Assembly: GCA_950097015.1 (NCBI GenBank)
Contig: CATNEN010000039.1
Span: 8,138,501 to 8,202,500 of the forward strand
DNA: 64,000 bases
Direction of reading: 5' to 3'
Source: Macrostomum hystrix
Lineage: Eukaryota > Platyhelminthes > Macrostomidae
Shown here: piece by piece, positions 1-11,110 of the stretch
How positions within the stretch are numbered: position 1 is the stretch's first letter
Layout of the letters: the number at the start of each line of letters is the position of its first letter
The notes under the pieces: model-generated
Told to the model about the DNA's origin: nothing
Database searches by the model: none
The model's input: only the letters and a program-made list of their open reading frames with translations
Translations under genes and position numbers: made by a program

Positions 1-317
1 TGTGCATATATTTAAGCTTATAGTTTCTCATTTCAGATCATCTAATAGCTGTGCGGCAAACTACTAAATAACCAAACTTCATCAGCATTCGCAACGCATC
101 GCTTATATACATTTTACTAGCATAGAAATAATGTGGATTTTATGTTTTACTTTAAAAGTACATATTTCTACGTTAAGAACTTATCCTTTAAATTTACAGA
201 AAAAGAAAAATAATTTCCTAAACACTAGAGTAGAAGAAAATTAATGTAAGCAAAATGGCATTTATTATGAGAAAATTAAGTTGGAAAGACTATAGTACGG
301 GAGACAGAAAATTATTT
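1..317. other. AT-rich sequence, nothing recognised
   Basis: Low-complexity AT-rich DNA with no coding, RNA or repeat signal seen. If MICAL continues to the left this is intron. Confidence 0.5.
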
Positions 318-955
318 CAGGTTTGGGATTAATGAGGGAGATTTCAGGCTTGGGATTAGTGAGGGAGATTTCAGGCTTGGGATTAGTAAGGGAGATTTCA
401 GGCTTAGGATTAGTGAGGGAGATTTCAGGTTTGGGATTAGTGAGGGAGATTTCAGGTTTGGGATTAGTAAGGGAGATTTCAGGTTTGGGATTAGTGAGGG
501 AGATTTCAGGTTTGGGATTAGTGAGGGAGATTTCAGGCTTGGGATTAGTGAGGGAGATTTCAGGTTTGGGATTAGTGAGGGAGATTTCAGGCTTGGGATT
601 AGTGAGGGAGATTTCAGGCTTAGGATTTGTGAGGGAGATTTCAGGTTTGGGATTAGTGAGGGAGATTTCAGGTTTGGGATTAGTGAGGGAGATTTCAGGC
701 TTGGGATTAGTGAGGGAGATTTCAGGCTTGGGATTAGTAAGGGAGATTTCAGGCTTGGGATTAGTGAGGGAGATTTCAGGCTTTGGATTAGTGAGGGAGA
801 TTTCAGGTTTGGGATTAGTGAGGGAGATTTCAGGCTTGGGATTAGTGAGGGAGATTTCAGGCTTAGGATTAGTGAGGGAGATTTCAGGTTTGGGATTAGT
901 GAGGGAGATTTCAGGTTTGGGATTAGTGAGGGAGATTTCAGGCTTGGGATTAGTG
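318..955. repeat. 27-bp minisatellite, about 23 copies
   Basis: The unit contains GAGATTTCAGGYTTGGGATT, with a period of 27 bp and mainly C/T variation at one position. Because 27 is a multiple of 3 it gives a false long open frame repeating REISGLGLV. It lies about 90 bp beyond the putative donor of the last visible MICAL exon, so it is probably intronic. Confidence 0.95.
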
Positions 956-988
956 ATAAAAAGTTCAGGTGTGGGGATTACTGTTGTG

Positions 989-3900
989 TTATGATAGAGA
1001 TAACTTTGCAGAGCACTTGTCCGGTGAAACTTTCTTAACTGACCTAAAATCAGCGGCCCCCAATCGGCCGAGCGAAGACGACGTGGCCTCCTCGGACAGC
1101 GGATGATGATGCCGACGATGATGCTGGGGAGCTTCGCCGCTCAGCCTCCGCCGATCCTTCTTAGAAGCGCCCTCCTCAGAGCTCTCGGAGCCGCGTAAGA
1201 CAACTTTTTCAACTTGATCCTCCGCGAAGCCCAGCGGATTGCTTTCACTGCCGGCGCCACCGGCGGAATTCGACGACTTTTGCGTCTGATGCTGCTGCTG
1301 CTGCTGCTTCAGCTGCGACTGCGGCAGCTTCTTTGATTTTGGCGTGCAGGTGAAATTCGCCCGCTCTCTAGTAACTCCGCTGCTGCCACCGCCGCCGGGG
1401 CCGCCGGCGCCGCTGCGATGCGAACTTACCGACGTCGACGTGACCGACGTTGGCGACATCGGCGAGGCATCCGCCTGCGCTGTAATTAAACCGTCGGCTT
1501 CGTCTGGACTCAAATACAGATGCCCGGCCTTAGCTGCCAGGCCCTCCTCGCCCTGGCCGCCGCCTCCGTGGTGAGCCTCCAGCCAGCGCATCACGATGCT
1601 GCGCGTCTCCAGGTCGGCCAGCACCTCGGCGTGATGCGAGGGGCAGAGGAATCTCCGGGTCTCCGGGTCGCGGGCGAAGGCCGACATGCGCAGAGCGGTG
1701 CCACAGCCGGGATACTGGCAGCGAAAGCAGCGCATGTGGAAGACGTCGTTGTTAACGGAGCGCCGCTCGGCGGCGTAGACGGTGCCATCGCAGAAGTAGC
1801 ACTTTTCCCAGGCCTGACCACCGCCCCCGCCGGCGGCTGTGGACATTTTCGACAACTTTTCCACGCCAGGATGGCTGGCATCGAGCCGCTTCGGTGTCGG
1901 CTGCTGCTGCGGAGCAGCCGCTGCGCCGGTGCCGCCAGACGATAGAAATTCTACAATCTGCGGACTGGGGGCCACCTTGCCCGGCTGTTTCCGCTGCTCA
2001 CCGCTGGAACCGCCGGAAGCTTCAGCTGCAGCTGCTGCTGCTGCCGCCGCAGCCGATGCCGCCTTTTCCGCCGGAGACCTCTTAGGTGGAAAGAGCTTCT
2101 CCTGCAGGTGAGCCACCATGGCCGAGGCCTGCTGCTTTGTCGGCGCCTGCCTCTCCGACTGCTGCCGACCGCCTTTCAGCAGCCGCTCCAGCTCCTTGCG
2201 CTTGGCTGACGTGGCTCCGCTGTCTATAACCGTCTTAGCCAGCGGATCCTCGGCTCTGGCAGCCGCCGCCTGGTGCCGATCCTTGCGCCGGTGCTTGAGC
2301 AGAGCGTGCAGTCCAGGAAAATGGGCGCTGAACGCTTTCGAACCGCCGCCGGCTGTAGCTGCCGACTTCTCGCCGGACGGATGTCGCTGATGCTGCGAGG
2401 GGCTGTTGCGGAACACCTGGTACAGATAGCGGGCCGCCGACAGCGGATACCAGAGCTCTGGCACCGCCACTGAGCCTCCTGTGCGCGGCTCAACCTCTGT
2501 GCGAACAACCGACCTGGCTAGGTCCATCGCCTGCTCGGCGCTGCCGGCCATGTCCGGGTTGTGGATCGCATTTGGCAGGTAGGTGTTTAGGATGCACAGC
2601 ACCTGTAGATAGAATGAGTATTATGTGCATTGTAATCAAGTACGAGCACAGCTTAGTGCAAGCACATTCTAGTTCGAGTGCACTATAGTACGAGCGCACT
2701 CCTGTACGAGCGCACTCTAGTTCGAGCGCACTAAATTACGAGCGCACTCTAGTTCGAGCGCACTCTAGTACGAGCGCACTAAATTACGAGCGCACTCTAG
2801 TTCGAGCGCACTCTAGTACGAGCGTACTAAATTACGAGCGCAGAATGCCTGGAAACTCAAGTACGTGTGCCCTGGAGCACACAATTAATATTTTCATGCT
2901 GAGGCCAGAAAATTAGAAACTCCGTTGCAGCCGACTTGGTCAGCAGGGCTGACCATAGACTATCGCATGAAAATTTGACTTTTGCTTTGCAAAGCCCTTG
3001 CAGCCGAGAAGGATGAACAAAACCATCTCGCTTGCCAGATGGAGGCCAGGGTAGAAAGTGTGAATGTAAATGGCCAGGACAGAAATTTAAATCTGGCCAT
3101 AAACTATAAAGTTTCAGGAAACCAATAAATAGGCCTTGCTCTTCAAACATATTCGTTACTATTGTACATTTAGGCTGGGGCTGAGAGTTGAGTGTGGATG
3201 TACATAGCTTGAAAAAAAGTTTAAAAGCTGGCCATAGGCTATACAATTATCTTCAAAAACTAAAAAACAGGCCTAGCGGTTTTAATGTTTCTGTACATTT
3301 CTATTGAGCATTAGCAGAGCAGAGTCAACTTAAGTATAATATATATACGAGTAATTATCTACAACTAAGAACGATGTGCTCTTTACATCAGATTCTGACA
3401 GCGATACCGCCATCACAAATGTTTCTGATCCAAGTCTGCTGAAGAGGGAGACGATTTGCAGGAAAGTGGTGAAGATTTCGCTATCGATAAAGAAGGTGAC
3501 GAGTGGCTGAAAGTAAAGCCTGGCAATGATGTTGCGGCGGTGGAATAAACTTTGTGGCTCAGCATGGCTCATCGGCTCTGCAGCAACGTTTACCAGCCAG
3601 AGCAGCAACTTAGTGTTGATGAGTCTCTCATTCTGTATAAAGGAAGGCTACAGTTCAGGCAGTACATACCATCAAAGAGAGCACTAGTTGGTATAAAATT
3701 GTACTGCGCTTGTGAATGGACTTCTGGATATTTATACAGCTTTCTCGTGCACTCGACTGCAGAAGAGAATTACCGCTTTGGTGAAGACCTCGGCTGCGAT
3801 CAACTGTCTCTGAGCGAGAGAATAGTAGTTGAGCTGTGTAAGGATCTGCTTGATTTATGCTACCACATTTTCGTGGACAAGTGGTTCGCTTCTGCCATAC

Positions 3901-6900
3901 TTGCCAGTGTTCTGTACGAGCGCAGCACACTTTTCACAGGAACTGTTCGAGCCTACCACGGATTGCCTCTGTCGCTCCGTGGACGCCAGGTGCCAGTAAA
4001 CGACGTCTTCATGAGAAAGCAGCATCTGCTAGCCATGAAGATCTCAGAGCAGAAGGAGAGCGGCTTGAAGACGATCCTAATGCTCGACACCCATGGCTCA
4101 GCTGACAAAGCCCAGGTACCGCGAATCCGCAAGAGTGGTAAAGTGGTGCCGGTGCAGAAGAGCGCATCGAATTTTCTATTCAATTGCTGCATGGGAGGTT
4201 GTTACCGACTAGACGCCATGCTGAAGCCGTACGACTGCTGTCGCGACGTACGCGTCCCAGCCCCTGCTTCGAGGAGTGGCATGCGAATCACAAAGTAACT
4301 GAAGCTACCATCAAAGGATCCGTTTTAAATGTATCTGAGCTATTGTCAATTGCAACCTGTCCTGATATTTTCTTTACGTGAAAAAGCTGTATTTGGTTGA
4401 ATTATAAAAGTTACTGCACATCACAGTAACGGGACCTGGCATGCAAGTGCACATGCGTAGTGAATTTATGACAGAATACGAGGTTGTTAAATTATTAAAT
4501 GAAGATCAATTATTAATGAATTAAGCTTTTTAAATTCATTGAAACAACATGTTTTGCAAGATACATTAAAAGAAGAGCATTAAATCTGCTTCAAAAAAAA
4601 ATTATTCAACATTTTAGTGTGAAAAACCTGACAGGTTCCTATCTTTCTAGTGCATTTTTGCGTGAAAATCTGCCTTTATTAAATTTTCCAAGATACGAAG
4701 TGTCCCGTCATTCTTCTTCTAGTGGTCCTAGTGCTGAACATGATCGGCTGGAAAGGCACTGCTTCTCTGAAACTTTTCTCGCCCATAGACAGCACAAAAT
4801 TTTCTCGGCAGATAGGGCTTTTAGTCTATGGTCAACTCTGCTGACCATCCAGCAGCTTTGAGTTGAAGACATGGTAAGAAATACGAGGATTGCATCAACT
4901 GGCAAACGTATCAAAACGTATATATCGGTTTTGACGCTCTAGATAAGACTTTAGACATTCAAAATAAGACTGCATAGAATCACAAGCAAGGCCAGGCTAG
5001 CCACGGCCAGAGCAATCCCAGTCTTGGCCATAGATGGCTTGGCTTGGCCATAGACTAAAAAATGGAATATCAAAATGAGAATAAGACGCTCAATATGAGA
5101 CCGGGAGTGAAAGCCTTCAGGTCGCTCTAACCCTCTGACCCTCAGCCAGCTCTCTTTCTTCACCCCTTGGGTTGCATCTGACCCCTTGGATTTCACTGTG
5201 ATGGCACCATCGATTCCTGCAGCAGACCGTCAGCGTCTGATCGACGCAGTAAACAATGGATCAACCATCCTAGCTGCCGCTCAAATTCTCAAGATCAAGA
5301 GAGCGTCCGACTTTAGGATCGCTGCGGAGTTCCGCCTCCATGGCAGAGTTGAATCCCTACCTCTTGGCGGTCGGAGAGAAGAAAATTGCAAGGCTGACAA
5401 CGAGATGAGAGACTTCCTGACTGAGACGCTGGAGGAAAATCCCTTCCTCACACTCAAGGAAATGTCCTCACGTCTGGCTGCGCAGTTTCCGGAAAAGCCG
5501 CAAGTCAGCTACAAGTGCGTGGACCGAATGCTGCACGGTCTGCTATACACCGTGAAGTTTGCTGTCAAAGGCACTGACGTGAGGGTGAGGATAAATTCTG
5601 AGGCAAATATCGAAGCCAGGCACGAATACGCCATGTTCATGTTGAATTTCGCTCAATAGACTCGCACTGTCTTCTTGGACGAGACCGGGTTCAATTTTTG
5701 GACCAGGCGCTGTCAGGGTCGTGCGCTGAAAGGCCGTCCTATTCGGCGAACTGTGACAACGCAACGCGGGCCAAATGTCTCGGTGTGCATGGCGATTGCG
5801 ACTGAGTTTGGTCTCCTGCACTCGAATGTCTACCGCGGTGGACAAACCGTTGCTCGCATCCAAGAGTTTGTGGACGCCCTGTGCGAGCGATGCAATCAAT
5901 TGGACCAGGGAGCCTAATGGGTCATCCTGATGGATGGGCCAAATTTTCATCGTGCGGCGAGGGTCCCTCAGCAGCTCCAGAACCAGATCTCCATCAGGAT
6001 TCTGCCACCATACTCGCCTTTCCTCAATCCTGTGAAGATCGCGAACACAGCACTCAAGGCGCGCATTCGCCAGATGCTGGCGAACCCTGAGCCAGTCGAG
6101 GAAGAGGCTGCTCCACCTGCAGATTTCACTCAAGAGGAGCGGCGCTTCATGCTGCTGGAGCGGATTGCACGGGAGGCAGTCGGCCTCGTCATCACAGCTG
6201 AGAAGGCGGCCAGATGGGAACTCGGCTGTCAGAGGCACTTTGGCAGGTGCCTAAATCGAATTGCCTTCTAACGCAGTCCGCCAGGCTGACTTCAGTGACG
6301 GACTAAACACTTCGATATGCTATTCTGTTTCTTGTGTATTGCCTATTTTCTACTTAGCTGTTTGTATGGTGTAAAGCAAATAAGTATAAGTTATCACCCA
6401 CTTTTTTTTTGGCCGGGAACGGCTGAGGACTCGTTTATTGGCCGAGGCTTCGCCTCGGCCAAGAAACGATGTCCGAAGACGTTTTCGGCCATAGATAAGT
6501 CAAACAAGTGGGTGATAATGGAACTTTACCGGTTGGGTGCCGAGCAAGTTAATGGCGGTCGATCGAGGCGCGTAGGCAGCCAACCGGTAAAAGCATTATA
6601 AGGCTTCAGGCCATAGACAAATCAACTCCCCCTATAACGCTATCTGGCGGCTGTCGGTCGACAAGCAACGGCGTTATAGGGGGAGTTGATTTGTCTATGG
6701 GCTGAAGCCTTATAATGCTTTTACCGGTTGGTAAAATACTTTAATTGATAATTGAAAAGAAACAAATATAAGCGTCCAAATTTTGTAAGCTTCTGGCTCA
6801 TGGCGGATTGGCGCAGTTTGTGCCATAGACATGCCATTATCGCTGAGTGATCGTTTATACCATAATACGTTGCTGAAGCCTTATAATGTATTTATTCCAC

Positions 6901-9900
6901 TGTTGAAGCCAGATAATTGTCACCGGACCAGATAAATGTTTATCTGTCCCGGCCAGATAAATTTCAACGGCCAAATAAATAAACTTATCTGGTCTATGGG
7001 CCAATCCAACTGGGGAATAAATTACGTTCAATCCCGGTCTCATATTGAGCGTCTTATTCTCATTTTGATATCCCATTTTTAGTCTATGGCCAAGCCATCC
7101 CTGCAGCCAAGACTGGACTTGCTCTGGCCGTGACTAGCCTGGCCTTGCTTGCGATCCTATGTAGTCTTATTTTGAATGTCTAAAGTCTTATCTAGAGCTT
7201 CAAAACCGATGCTAACAAATCAGCTGTGTAACCAACATACCTGCTTAGGTTCAACATCGTCCACGGCGTCAAGCATCTGTTCATATCGGCTCAGGCGGAT
7301 CTGCAGCCAACGCAGAAAAGCGCGGTCCTGTTCGAAGGGCTGGTCCACATCTTTGTAAGGGAATTTAATTGGCGCCTTGTCTCCTAGCTCTGGCAAGTCA
7401 CTGTCGAATAAATGACGAACCTGCGTGAAAATTTGAGTGAAAAAAATATGAAAGGGAAATCTGTTGAAACCGGTTCAGCTTTCTAAATGGTACATTATTG
7501 ACAATAAACGCATGAACGCATATACACTCAGCAACATTGAAAAGTTTCCACCCTCGCGCAAGTTGTATATTTAGAGTTTCAAAACTGGTTTTTGTCGCCA
7601 GACTTGTGCCATAGACGATTGATGATTTCGTCAACACGCACTTGGGCCATAGAATTCAAAAACTTGGGTCATAGACGCCAGACAAATCGAAGGAAACAGT
7701 CACATGGAGCAGACAGCAGCATCTTACAGGAGTCTAAAATCCACGTTCGCAACCGAACGCAATGGTTCGCCAAATGACCGACCTGGAACGAGCGCGCGCC
7801 ATTGGCATGCTGGACGCTGGGATGTCCATCCGAGCTGTTGCTCGCCAAATTGGGCGGTCACACACAGCAATCCGCAAACTGCAGATCAAGTGCAGAGAAA
7901 CGGGCAGCGTGGCGCACGCCACGCGCGGCCTGCGGCTCAATATGCGCAGTACAACTAGGAGGGCGGACCGGCGATTGCTGCGAATGGTAAAGGGAAGCCC
8001 CACATTGCCAGCCACCCTGCTACGGCTGATGTGGGCTGAAAGAAGCAGGCGAGGGAATGTCCTGAGCGCCCAAACCATCCGACGACGATTGCGGGAGTCG
8101 GGGCTGCGATCCCGTAAGATGCGCAAACGGTCACGCCTGACCCCAACCCATGTGGCCAGCCGGGAACAATGGGCAATGCAAAGGGTCCACTGGAGGCAGC
8201 AGCAGTGGCGGCGAGTGATTTTCACAGATGAGAGCCGCTTTCGATTGTTCCGTGCCGACGGCCGCATTCGCGTGTGGCGCCAGCCGCGCCAGGAGATGCT
8301 GCCGCAGCACGTGCAAAACTCTGAGAGCCAGTCAGCTTCTATTCACGTGTGGGCAGGCATCACAATGCACGCGAAGACGGAGCTCGTGTTCCTGGATGCG
8401 ACTGTGACTGCCGAGTCGTACGCCAACCTTCTACAGACGCGCCTGCTGCCCTTCATTGATGCTTCATGTGGTGGCGTGGGGAACTGCGTCCTCCAAGACG
8501 ACAACGCCCCACCGCATCGCGCAGCCGCTGTGGCGCATCTGAAGGAGCTGCTGCACCTGCGAACCTTGCGCTGGCCGTCCCGATCACCGGACATGAATCC
8601 CATAGAGCACGTTTGGGATTACCTGAAGCGCTCGATTCGGCGCGACAATCCGCCGCAAAATGTTGCCCAACTGCGCGAATCACTGTCTACTGCATGGCAA
8701 CAACTACCGCAAGATTTTCTGCGACGCCTGGTTCTGGGGATGCCCCGGAGAGTGAGCGCTCTGCTGCACTCACGTGGCTGCTATACGCGTTACTGACCCT
8801 GTTCTGGGCGAGTTGTCACCCATGCTCGCGTACTTTGTTTCTTTGCTGTTCCTTTGCTTCGGTCGATTCCGGATTATATATTTGTCTATGGCTCAAACCA
8901 CGAATATCTCCACAGACCAAAACGTTGCCCCTTCGCGCGCTAGGGTGGAAACTTTTCAATGTGGCTGAGTGTACATTAATTGTAACATGTTGTAGCCTTA
9001 GTAACCTGTTTTATCCCTAGCAACTAGGCCCCCATGTCAGGCCTAGACAATCAAATGAAATAAGGTCTCGATGACAAAAGGACTAACCTGCTCCGGCTTA
9101 AGTCCGCTCAGCTTGTTATAAGCTGGATAACGACTAGACGGATTTATGCTAAAGTCGTCCAGTTTCTGGCTGACAGTTTCAGGCGTTGTCTGCGACAGCA
9201 GCTGATAGACGCTCTCCCGTTCAGCGATGGCCTCCAAAACGCTGCACCTGCCACTGCAGAATTGTTTCACAAGCCAGGCGCAGTCCAGTGCTCCGAGGAA
9301 GCCCCTGGCGCAGCCGGAACCAGTTGGCCAGAACGGCTCCAGCAGGGAGTCGCCAACAAGGCAGACTATGGCGCTCAATCCGCGCCGGTGAATGACGCGG
9401 CACGAGTTCTCAGCTGAGCAGAGCTCAGTGAAGTCAAACATGGCCACATCCTCTGAGCCGCAGTGATTGATGGCGAATTCCAAATTAGCCAAGCCGCCGC
9501 CAGTGGCGTAGGAGGCGGCCTCAACGGCATAGGCCTTCAATCGGTCCTGATCGACATTCTGCTGTGACAACAGCTGGCTAGGATCGTCTAAGTCGCGAAG
9601 CAGGACGCCTTTGTGAATTAAAGAGGCCTTCTTAGCTGTCATCACGAAATAATGCGTATCGTCTCTGTAGTACACAATGTTCTCCAAATCGATGCCCGTA
9701 GCCTGTCGCAGATCGTTGAAATATTTCTGATTATAGATGTAGGATATCCCGGAGATCTCCTGCACCTGGGATTCTTCAGCTGCGCTGCGTCTAACAAAAT
9801 TGGCCGTGATAGCAATGGCCAGCTTGCCGCGAAACACCTTGCGTCTGAATCCAGGCAGAGTGTTGCGCTTGCCGTCAGCACCAATCAGAACGTTGAACTC

Positions 9901-11020
9901 CAGCCTGAGTTGGGGAGATGAGGCATGGACTCAAACTGGTTTATGAGGCATGAACTCAAACTGGTTTATTATGCATGGATGTAAACTGGTTTATGAGGCA
10001 TGGACTCAAACTGGTTTATGAGGCATGGACTCAAACTGGTTTATGAGGCATGAACTCAAACTGGTTTATGAGGCATGGACTCGACTGGTTTATGAGGCAT
10101 GGACTCAAACTGGTTTATGAGGCATGGACTCGACTGGTTTATGAGGCATGGACTCAAACTGGTTTATGAGGCATGGACTCAAACTGGTTTATGATGCATG
10201 GACTCAACTGGTTTATGAGGCATGGACTCAAACTGATTTATGAGTCATGGACTTAAAATTGTTCATGAGGTATGGACTAAAACTCACAATGCAGAAGTTT
10301 AGGTTTAAAAAACGGATGTCTAGAGTTCGAGTCTCAAAGATGAAAGTTTCGAACAAATGAAAAGCAGCAGAGTTGCTATGCGTACCTGGCAACAGGATGC
10401 TCCGGCGGATCGACCCGGCACCGGAAGCCGTGCGAGGCGCCGCTGTCCTCGGCTCCGCCAGCCGACTGCGGCACATCTTCAACGCCTTCGAAGCCAACGC
10501 CTGGCAGAAAGTCGACGCCGAGAAGCAGCGCCACCTTGAGAAGGATGCACTGCAACGTCTTGATGCTGATGTGATCGATTGGGCCGCTGAACAGATGCGG
10601 CGCCAGCTTCTTAGCGCCAAGAGCTTTCAAATCATCGATTAAGAAAGGCCAGAGGTGCAGTACATTGTTGCGCGAGAACCGGTCTCGCTTCTCCAGCACG
10701 GTGACTCTGGCACCTAGTAGGGCCAATTCAATGGCCGTCCGTAAGCCGCAGGGTCCGCCGCCGATGACCAGAGCCCGACAGCCGGCAGCGGCGGCGCCCC
10801 CAGCGTAGTCCTTGGCGGCCGCCTTGTGGTGCAGCACAGTGAGCAGCTGGCCGGCGCGCCAATGCCGCCCGCTGCGCCGCTTAGCTAGCTGGTGACGAAA
10901 AAAATCCGGAGCGCACGGATTCAAATCGAGTAAGTCGCATAGGCGATTGAATGCTGTCAGGCAGGGCGCAATGTCGCCAGCGGACACAAAGCTGTCGTAG
11001 GCGGCCTCCAGCTCGCCCAT
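989..11020 (-). CDS. MICAL: MICAL-family F-actin monooxygenase (FAD, CH and LIM domains), 3' end probably outside window
   Basis: Flavoprotein monooxygenase that oxidises actin methionines and disassembles F-actin downstream of semaphorin/plexin or Rab signals (family knowledge). Coding exons read on the minus strand: 11020-10386, 9904-9088, 7420-7241 and 2602 to about 1044. All junctions have GT..AG signals and consistent phases. Exon 1 carries the FAD-binding GGGPCG (residues 87-92) and the EKRDRFSRNNVLHLWPF stretch. Exon 2 continues with GKLAIAITANFV, ATGIDLENIVYYRDD and FVMTAKK, then GDSLLEPFWPTGSG, all MICAL hallmarks. Exon 3 starts the CH domain (FLRWLQIRLSRYEQ). Exon 4 holds its second half, an alanine-rich linker and a LIM domain (1801-1635; CYFC..H..C..C). 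A strong donor (AG|GTCAGT) at 1044/1043 suggests further exons, possibly a bMERB domain, to the left. Otherwise the frame stops at 989. The start was chosen as the first ATG in the exon, about 85 residues before the FAD motif, as in animal homologues. Confidence 0.93.
2640..2842. repeat. 16-bp minisatellite (GAGCGCACTCTAGTTC type), about 12 copies
   Basis: Alternating 16-bp variants GAGCGCACTCTAGTTC, GAGCGCACTCTAGTAC and GAGCGCACTAAATTAC. On the MICAL transcript it sits about 37 bases upstream of the acceptor of the last visible exon (AG at 2604-2603). Confidence 0.93.
3330..4300 (+). pseudogene. piggyBac-like (DDE_Tnp_1_7) transposase relic, internally deleted
   Basis: An acidic N-terminal segment (about 3385-3540) is followed by a stop at about 3547 and a second open stretch, 3552-4298. 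The second stretch contains piggyBac-type motifs: LSVDESLILYKGRLQFRQYI, PSKRALVGIKLY, an altered DNxFTS (FVDKWFASAILASVLY), GTVRAYHGLP and a late MGGCYRLD resembling MGGVDRLD. The region normally lying between the acidic head and the DDE core is missing, and the frame changes. This is therefore a dead copy, in the long MICAL intron between 2603 and 7240. A later ORF at 4616-4861 (DRLERHCFSE) may be a displaced C-terminal part, but that is weak. Confidence 0.75.
5201..6271 (+). pseudogene. IS630/Tc1-superfamily transposase with two in-frame stops
   Basis: A single reading frame begins at ATG 5201 after the left TIR and ends at 6271, interrupted only by TAG at 5657-5659 and TAA at 5915-5917. 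An N-terminal helix-turn-helix-like region is followed by VFLDETGFNFW (first catalytic Asp), VILMDGPNFH (second Asp) and LPPYSPFLNPVK. In the last motif the usual Glu of NPIE/NPVE is Lys. Two stops plus loss of the third acidic residue indicate an inactive copy. The frame is otherwise intact over 356 codons, so inactivation may be recent. Confidence 0.8.
6581..6730. repeat. 60-bp inverted repeat (hairpin) with 30-bp loop
   Basis: Left arm 6581-6640 and right arm 6671-6730 are reverse complements with one mismatch that I can see. The arms include CAACCGGTAAAAGCATTATA and CCATAGACAAATCAACTCCC. It may be a miniature element nested in the long-TIR transposon, or the subterminal part of another element. 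Confidence 0.85.
7525..8971 (+). mobile_element. Tc1/mariner-type transposon, apparently complete
   Basis: The element is flanked by TA at 7523-7524 and 8972-8973. Its termini are inverted repeats of about 38 bp beginning CACTCAGC, with the shared core CATTGAAAAGTTTCCACCCT. It carries one uninterrupted transposase (7762-8796). It lies in the MICAL intron between exons 9904-9088 and 7420-7241, in antisense orientation to MICAL. Confidence 0.93.
7762..8796 (+). CDS. Tc1-type transposase, DD34E, intact ORF
   Basis: A cut-and-paste transposase of 344 residues, the usual Tc1 length. Visible are an N-terminal paired-like helix-turn-helix (GMSIRAVARQIGRSHTAIRK, residues about 19-38) and a second one near residues 65-115 (SAQTIRRRLRESGLRSRKMR). 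The catalytic triad is in FTDESRFRLF, LQDDNAPPHRA and SPDMNPIEHVWDYLK, with 34 residues between the second Asp and the Glu. There is no stop or frameshift, and the flanking TIRs and TA duplications are intact, so the copy could be active. ATG 7762 (MVRQMTDLERARAIGML) gives a normal N-terminus. No intron or other gene is in the element. Confidence 0.92.
   Translation: MVRQMTDLERARAIGMLDAGMSIRAVARQIGRSHTAIRKLQIKCRETGSVAHATRGLRLNMRSTTRRADRRLLRMVKGSPTLPATLLRLMWAERSRRGNVLSAQTIRRRLRESGLRSRKMRKRSRLTPTHVASREQWAMQRVHWRQQQWRRVIFTDESRFRLFRADGRIRVWRQPRQEMLPQHVQNSESQSASIHVWAGITMHAKTELVFLDATVTAESYANLLQTRLLPFIDASCGGVGNCVLQDDNAPPHRAAAVAHLKELLHLRTLRWPSRSPDMNPIEHVWDYLKRSIRRDNPPQNVAQLRESLSTAWQQLPQDFLRRLVLGMPRRVSALLHSRGCYTRY
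9918..10285. repeat. 25-bp minisatellite, about 15 copies
   Basis: The unit contains GGCATGGACTCAAACTGGTT, period 25 bp with some 23-bp copies lacking AA. It fills MICAL intron 1. On the transcript strand the last unit ends about 12 bases before the 3' splice site (AG at 9906-9905). Confidence 0.95.
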
Positions 11021-11110
11021 GACTGCCAGCTGGGTGGCAAGGCTGGGGGTTACTCAATCTTCTTGCCCAATGCAGGACTAACTAACCTGCCCCAAAGAGT
11101 GAATCAGCCA
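11021..11110 (-). promoter_or_regulatory. Possible 5'UTR intron or splice acceptor just upstream of MICAL ATG
   Basis: On the minus strand, CTTGCCACCCAG ends at about position 11030, nine bases before the ATG at 11020. Further upstream, GGGGCAG|GTTAGTTAG at about 11090 looks like a donor. This fits either a very short 5'UTR intron or a trans-splicing acceptor for a leader. No leader sequence is visible here, so the choice is open. Confidence 0.35.

Larger units (their letters stand above)
4924..7210 (+). mobile_element. 2.3-kb DNA transposon with about 180-bp terminal inverted repeats
   Basis: The left end (4924-5107) and the reverse complement of the right end (about 7026-7210) match for about 180 bp. 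Shared segments include ATCGGTTTTGA, CTCTAGATAAGACTTTAGAC, GAGAATAAGACGCTCAATAT and GAGACCGGGA. A degraded IS630/Tc1-type transposase lies inside at 5201-6271, with a perfect-looking hairpin at 6581-6730. The right end stops only about 30 bp from a MICAL exon donor (7241/7240). Confidence 0.85.

Noticed and set aside
323-994. 223-codon ORF repeating REISGLGLV
   Set aside because: Read-through of a 27-bp satellite. The 9-residue period mirrors the DNA period, with no independent coding signal.
1344-2508. Plus- and minus-strand ORFs overlapping the MICAL last exon
   Set aside because: Shadows of a GC-rich exon. Only the -frame with CH and LIM motifs has homology.
5657-5917. In-frame TAG and TAA read as evidence of an alternative genetic code
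   Set aside because: All host exons terminate normally and avoid internal TAA/TAG. The stops are confined to one decayed transposase, so they are mutations.
10357-10642. Plus-strand ORFs in MICAL exon 1
   Set aside because: Antisense to a well-supported exon and without homology.
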